A stretch of 35,241 bases of DNA from Gryganskiella cystojenkinii (lineage: Eukaryota > Mortierellomycota > Mortierellomycetes > Mortierellales > Mortierellaceae). The stretch is taken from the NCBI GenBank assembly GCA_015852425.1, contig JAAAIG010000305.1:4846-40086 (forward strand). The letters run 5' to 3'. A program made the translations under genes and the position numbers. This document shows, in pieces, positions 31,585-35,241 of this stretch. Position 1 is the stretch's first letter; each line of letters opens with the position of its first letter. A model generated the notes under the pieces. That model saw nothing but the letters and a program-made list of their open reading frames with translations, had not been told where the DNA came from and did not search any database.

Positions 31585-33217
31585 ATGCTCCGCACCGTCG
31601 CTCTCTCCAAGCCTTTGGCTGCCACTCTCCGCCAGGTAAATCCACGTTACTTTCTCCTCTTTTTTTTGCGGCATACCCTCGTTCTTTCAATCTTCCTCTT
31701 CCTCTCCGTTCTTGACACAGCCACCACCTTCTCCACACAAAACAACCCGTCATTCAGACTTCTCAAAGCACTGTTGACCTGTTGCGACCTCACATTGACA
31801 AGATCACTCGAGCCTGAATCAAATTAACTGATCAAATCTCTTTCATGTTTCCATTGAATAGATGGGACCCCGTGCCATGAGCACCACCACCGTTGTCCCC
31901 CAGGTTCAGGATGTAAGTCTCTCGAATCAGTTTGAGGGTTCTAGACAGATCGTCGGGAAGCCTGTAGACAACTTTGCCAGTGATGAACGACAATGACAAA
32001 GACGACCCTTTGACCTATCGTGGCGTTGAAATTGAAGAGCATCCAGTCCTGCTCTCTCACTCTCTGGACACCACCAACCTTATCGGGATCTACACGGATA
32101 TATCCTTGAAGTCAAGAAAAAACATCGTTCTGCAACGGGAATAGCCACAATCCTGGGAATCAAAGGACTAACATCTGCTGTTTCCTTATAGACCCCCTTC
32201 TCCAAGCTCGGTGGTCGCTACACTGTCACCTTGATCCCCGGTGATGGTATCGGTCAGGAGACTGCCTCGGCTGTCAAGACCATTTTCAAGGCCGCCAACG
32301 TCCCCGTTGATTGGGAGCAATTCGACGTCTCTGGATACACTTCGGCTGACGATCTTACTTTCAAGCAGTCGGTCGAGTCCCTCCGTCGCAACAAGGTCGG
32401 TCTCAAGGGAATCCTCTACACCCCTGTCTCTTCCCTCGGTCACTCCTCCTTCAACGTCACCATCCGTAAGGACTTGGACATGTACGCTTCCTTGGTTCTC
32501 TGCAAGAACATCCCCGGTTACCCTACCCGCCACGAGGGTGTCGATTTTGCCATTATCCGTGAGAACACTGAGGGAGAGTACTCTGGTCTCGAGCACCAGT
32601 CCTACCCCGGTGTCGTTGAGTCCTTGAAGGTCATCACCCGCACCAAGTCTGAGCGCATTGCCCGCTTCGCCTTTGACTTTGCCCTCCGCAACAACCGCAA
32701 GAAGGTTACCTGCATTCACAAGGCCAACATCATGAAGTTGGCTGATGGTCTCTTCCTTAACACCTGTCGCGAGGTCGCCAAGGAATATGCCTCGTCTGGA
32801 ATCAAGTTTGATGACATGATTGTCGATAACGCTTCCATGCAGTTGGTTTCCAAGCCCCAGCAGTTCGATGTTATGGTCATGCCCAACTTGTACGGAAACA
32901 TTGTCTCCAACGTCGGTGCTGGTTTGGTCGGTGGTCCCGGTATCGTTCCCGGATGCAACATTGGACGTGAGTTCGCCATGTTCGAGCCCGGTTGCCGTCA
33001 CGTCGGAAAGGATATCCAGGGACGCAACTCTGCTAACCCCTCGGCCATGATCCTCTCCTCGGTTATGATGCTCCGTCACCTCGGCCTTGATGATCACGCC
33101 AACAAGATTGCCAACGCTGTCTCCAAGACCATCTTGAACGGCGCTGTCAAGACCCCCGACATGGGCGGTTCCAGCACCACCACCGACTTCACCTTTGCCG
33201 TCATCTCCAACCTGTAA
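31585..33217 (+). CDS. idh1: NAD-dependent isocitrate dehydrogenase subunit 1 (regulatory), mitochondrial
   Basis: Exons 31585-31635, 31862-31912 and 32192-33217 give 375 residues. The first two exons are each 51 nt (17 codons, phase 0) and encode the mitochondrial presequence (MLRTVALSKPLAATLRQ, MGPRAMSTTT). The mature enzyme starts near TPFSKLGGRYTVTLIPGDGIG. IRENTEGEYSGLEH, KSERIARFAFDFA, KANIMKLADGLF, VDNASMQ and MPNLYGNIVSN are all present. VDNASMQ, in place of the catalytic-subunit pattern, identifies Idh1, the regulatory, AMP-responsive subunit. With Idh2 it oxidises isocitrate to 2-oxoglutarate in the TCA cycle. In yeast it also binds mitochondrial mRNA leaders. Codon bias is strong, and a 303-codon antisense frame is a by-product of it. 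Confidence 0.96.
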
Positions 33218-33232
33218 ATTTTGATATTTACA
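33213..33232 (+). other. AU-rich hairpin spanning the IDH1 stop codon
   Basis: TGTAAAT (33213-33219) and ATTTACA (33226-33232) are perfectly complementary with a six-base loop, and the TAA stop is inside the left arm. AATAAA at 33399-33404 is the likely poly(A) signal. Confidence 0.5.
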
Positions 33233-33464
33233 CCTCCCTGATACTTTCTCTTATTTCTTTTTTACCCCTGCCTTCGTTCCAGAAGACATTTTGACGACAA
33301 AAAAATATTCCACCCTCCCAACTCTACCATTCACCCACTCTGCTACATTCATTCTTTGTTCTTTAGTCTCCTTGTTTTTGTATTCATTGCATAGGCAAAA
33401 TAAAAATTGCTACCTTTCTTCAAATGTCATGACATCAACAAATAGGAAAGTGGCCATTTTCTTA

Positions 33465-34124
33465 TCAAAACTCGTGATTGTGCTTTGGAGGTGTGCTGGA
33501 GGAGGCTAATTCTTGTGTGCTATTGCTTAATTGTCGTTTTACAATCCACCGTGCTATTCCATTCCAGCTGTTTGTGCAATACATGCTAGCATATGCAATC
33601 TCCTCCATGTCGTCTACTGATGACCCGCCCTGTACTTCATTGTGTAGTGCTCCCATAAAGTCAGGTGCAGCAACTCCTTTTGCCAACGTGTTGATCCATC
33701 TTTTCGCGTCGGCATTATCGGCGTTATCCACACAGGGTCCGAGCCTGAGTATAGCAGTGCAAGATCTATGCGAGCATGAATAGTTCTTCTTGACAGGATC
33801 CTTCAACGTCTCTAGGTGGAGGAGATTGAGGCACCCATTCGCTTCGCCTCGGGCCGAATATAGGGACCGAAAGTTGATGAGCTGCTGATGCCAGGGTAAG
33901 ACGTCGGCGTAAGGAGTTGCTTTGAAGGCGATGATTACGAAATCTGTTACCAGAAAGATTCCAAACAGGAAGGGTATAGTGAACTTTCGATTGAATAACC
34001 ATTTGAGGGCGTGGGATAGAACGGAGCAAAGAATGAGTAGGTTGGCAAGAGAGAAGAGCGCGTCAAAGGAAGTCATAACTGAAAAGGACTTGGTCATGAT
34101 CTCGTTCATAATAGCCTCCTCCAT
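33465..34124 (-). CDS. Unrecognised small membrane protein
   Basis: I do not recognise this 219-residue frame. The first ATG in frame is at 34124; the frame opens further upstream without an ATG. Two hydrophobic segments near residues 21-43 (LFSLANLLILCSVLSHALKWL) and 48-68 (IPFLFGIFLVTDFVIIAF) could span a membrane. The soluble C-terminal part has several Cys (NYSCSHRSCTA, GPCVDNADNAD) and a protein-like segment DMEEIAYASMYCTNSWNGIARWIV. A TATATTTA stretch precedes the ATG closely. It converges with idh1 (stops about 250 bp apart) and diverges from a SANT/Myb-like gene. It may be a lineage-specific gene or part of one, and spurious status is not excluded. Confidence 0.5.
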   Translation of the reverse strand: MEEAIMNEIMTKSFSVMTSFDALFSLANLLILCSVLSHALKWLFNRKFTIPFLFGIFLVTDFVIIAFKATPYADVLPWHQQLINFRSLYSARGEANGCLNLLHLETLKDPVKKNYSCSHRSCTAILRLGPCVDNADNADAKRWINTLAKGVAAPDFMGALHNEVQGGSSVDDMEEIAYASMYCTNSWNGIARWIVKRQLSNSTQELASSSTPPKHNHEF

Positions 34125-34240
34125 TATGTGCGAGATGTAATTTGAATAAATATACAATTATGATTTGTGAAAAATAGGGAATGGTAAGCAAGCTGGGTCT
34201 GAAGACTTGTGAAGGTAATAGAGAGATTTAAAAATCACAA

Positions 34241-34313
34241 TTTCACCGCAAACTTGACTGCAAAAATCGCTGTTTGAACTTTAATGGTTTTTTTTTTTTT
34301 TTTTGCGGTGAAA
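34241..34313. repeat. 12-bp inverted repeat around a poly(T) run
   Basis: TTTCACCGCAAA (34241-34252) and TTTGCGGTGAAA (34302-34313) are perfect inverted copies, separated by 49 nt that include a T17 run. A further CACCGCAA occurs at 34380-34387. This lies between two divergent genes and could be a regulatory palindrome or a small transposon remnant. Confidence 0.55.
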
Positions 34314-34484
34314 AGTGCTCGTTAATCACCGGAGCTCCCGTCTTTCTCGTCAGTTTTTTACATTGAAAAGCAGTCAGGACACCGCAAGGATTGGGACCTG
34401 TGATTGGCTAAAGTTGCCTGTCACAACATCAAAATAAACACTCACACGCGAAATTCACTCTTTCTCTTCTTTGTTCCCCCAAAA

Positions 34485-35241
34485 ATGAACGGACCACCTC
34501 TTCCAGTACCACCACCTCCTGATCGCCATCCAGACCCTCCTGCCCCCCTTGCCCCTCCTGTACCTCAAGATGATGTTCTTGGTGGGGACAATGTTGAAGA
34601 TGATGATGGTGCCGACGTACACGCCCCTGCAGGACCTGGAAGACGGCCCTTCCGTGGATTTGTCTCTGGTGGAGGAGGTGATGTCGTCCTTCTTCAAGCT
34701 ATCTGCGACGTCAATCCTTTTGAGAGACGCCGTGGCAATCGGCGAGAGAATGGTGTCGTAGCCCAGTGGAATCGTGTTGTCGAAGCAGTACTTGAATATG
34801 ACAGGACCCGTCCTGAGGGTGAACCCTTGCGATTTGTAGGAGCGAATCACCGTAATGCCCGAAGCGCTTGGGAGCTCCTCCTGGCAGAACAAATAGAGTA
34901 TGAGGCCCAGTTACTCCGAGCCTCTGGCATCGTTGGAGAAATGGATGAACGCAAACAGCTCTTGGAATCCGCTAAAGATCTGCATGATGCTGCTCAAGCA
35001 GATCAAGCCGCTGCAGCAGAAAGACAAGATGCTGAGGAACAAAGCCGAGTTGAAGGACAAGCCATGCGTGATGCTGCTACGCAGGGTGCTGCTCGTAAAC
35101 GAGGGCGTCAAGAGAATCGCCGAGGAGATAATGGCGACAACCAAGCAGGGCCTGATGATGAGGAGGATGAAAACGACGAGGATGAGGAAGGCGCACGTAC
35201 TACTTTGTCATTCCAGACAAAGCGTGCAGTCAGGCAACGTC
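34485..35241 (+). CDS. SANT/Myb-like (trihelix-type) protein, 3' end outside window
   Basis: An ATG at 34485 opens a frame that runs 252 codons to the window end without a stop. Residues 1-35 are Pro-rich (MNGPPLPVPPPPDRHPDPP) and then acidic. Next comes a SANT/Myb-like helical stretch (VVLLQAICDVNPFERRRG, VVAQWNRVVEAVLEYDR, RNARSAWELLLAEQ), a long Glu/Ala/Gln-rich coiled coil, a basic RKRGRQENRRG patch and an Asp/Glu tract. Proteins of this sort are numerous in some fungal genomes, and some accompany DNA transposons such as PIF/Harbinger, where the second ORF is Myb-like. Two ATTGG (reverse CCAAT) boxes lie 80-95 bp upstream. Assignment is by pattern only and moderate. Confidence 0.65.
   Translation, partial: MNGPPLPVPPPPDRHPDPPAPLAPPVPQDDVLGGDNVEDDDGADVHAPAGPGRRPFRGFVSGGGGDVVLLQAICDVNPFERRRGNRRENGVVAQWNRVVEAVLEYDRTRPEGEPLRFVGANHRNARSAWELLLAEQIEYEAQLLRASGIVGEMDERKQLLESAKDLHDAAQADQAAAAERQDAEEQSRVEGQAMRDAATQGAARKRGRQENRRGDNGDNQAGPDDEEDENDEDEEGARTTLSFQTKRAVRQR

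Overview
The window is nuclear DNA from a filamentous fungus. Spliceosomal introns are short to medium (about 80 to 300 nt) with GTAAG/GTATG donors and YAG acceptors. Genes lie on both strands with separate promoters, and promoters and leaders are CT-rich with long poly(T)/poly(A) runs. Protein content (coronin, ATP-type PEPCK, mitochondrial CPSase small chain, Idh1, an Xbp1-type APSES factor, a MATA-type HMG box protein, a secreted RlpA-like barrel protein) fits an early-diverging fungus, most likely Mortierellomycotina/Mucoromycota. That placement is an inference from general resemblance. Nothing bacterial, no CRISPR, no rRNA and no credible tRNA was seen.

Layout: coronin (+, six coding exons plus a 5'-leader intron) converges on PEPCK (-, one exon). 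About 3 kb of T/A-rich non-coding DNA follows. Next is the arginine-type carbamoyl-phosphate synthase small subunit (-) with a long leader. About 4 kb without convincing genes precedes an HMG-box regulator (+), which converges on a small secreted double-psi beta-barrel protein (-). A 1.7 kb spacer holding a 10-N assembly gap leads to a 3-hydroxyisobutyrate-dehydrogenase-like enzyme (-), divergent from an SRR1-domain protein (+). The SRR1 gene is tail to tail with a large lipase-like protein having a long disordered N-terminus (-). About 3 kb of spacer leads to an APSES/KilA-N regulator (+), then NAD-isocitrate dehydrogenase subunit 1 (+), a small unrecognised membrane protein (-), and a SANT/Myb-like protein (+) cut by the window end.

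The most interesting signal is in the leader of the CPSase small-subunit gene. A short upstream ORF, split by a 207-nt intron, encodes a 27-residue peptide with the core SADYISDQVW. This matches the fungal arginine attenuator peptide (yeast CPA1 core CQDYISDHIW, Neurospora arg-2 core SQDYLSDHLW), with the key Asp at residue 12. It is the first AUG after the promoter, in a weak context, and no other AUG lies in the 476 nt before the main start. A perfect Gcn4/CPC1 site (TGACTCA) sits upstream. The intron falls inside the functional core, so splicing must happen before the attenuator can exist.

The genes do not form a pathway cluster. PEPCK, Idh1 and the CPSase subunit are ordinary central and nitrogen metabolism genes, and the two transcription factors each have unusually long upstream regions.
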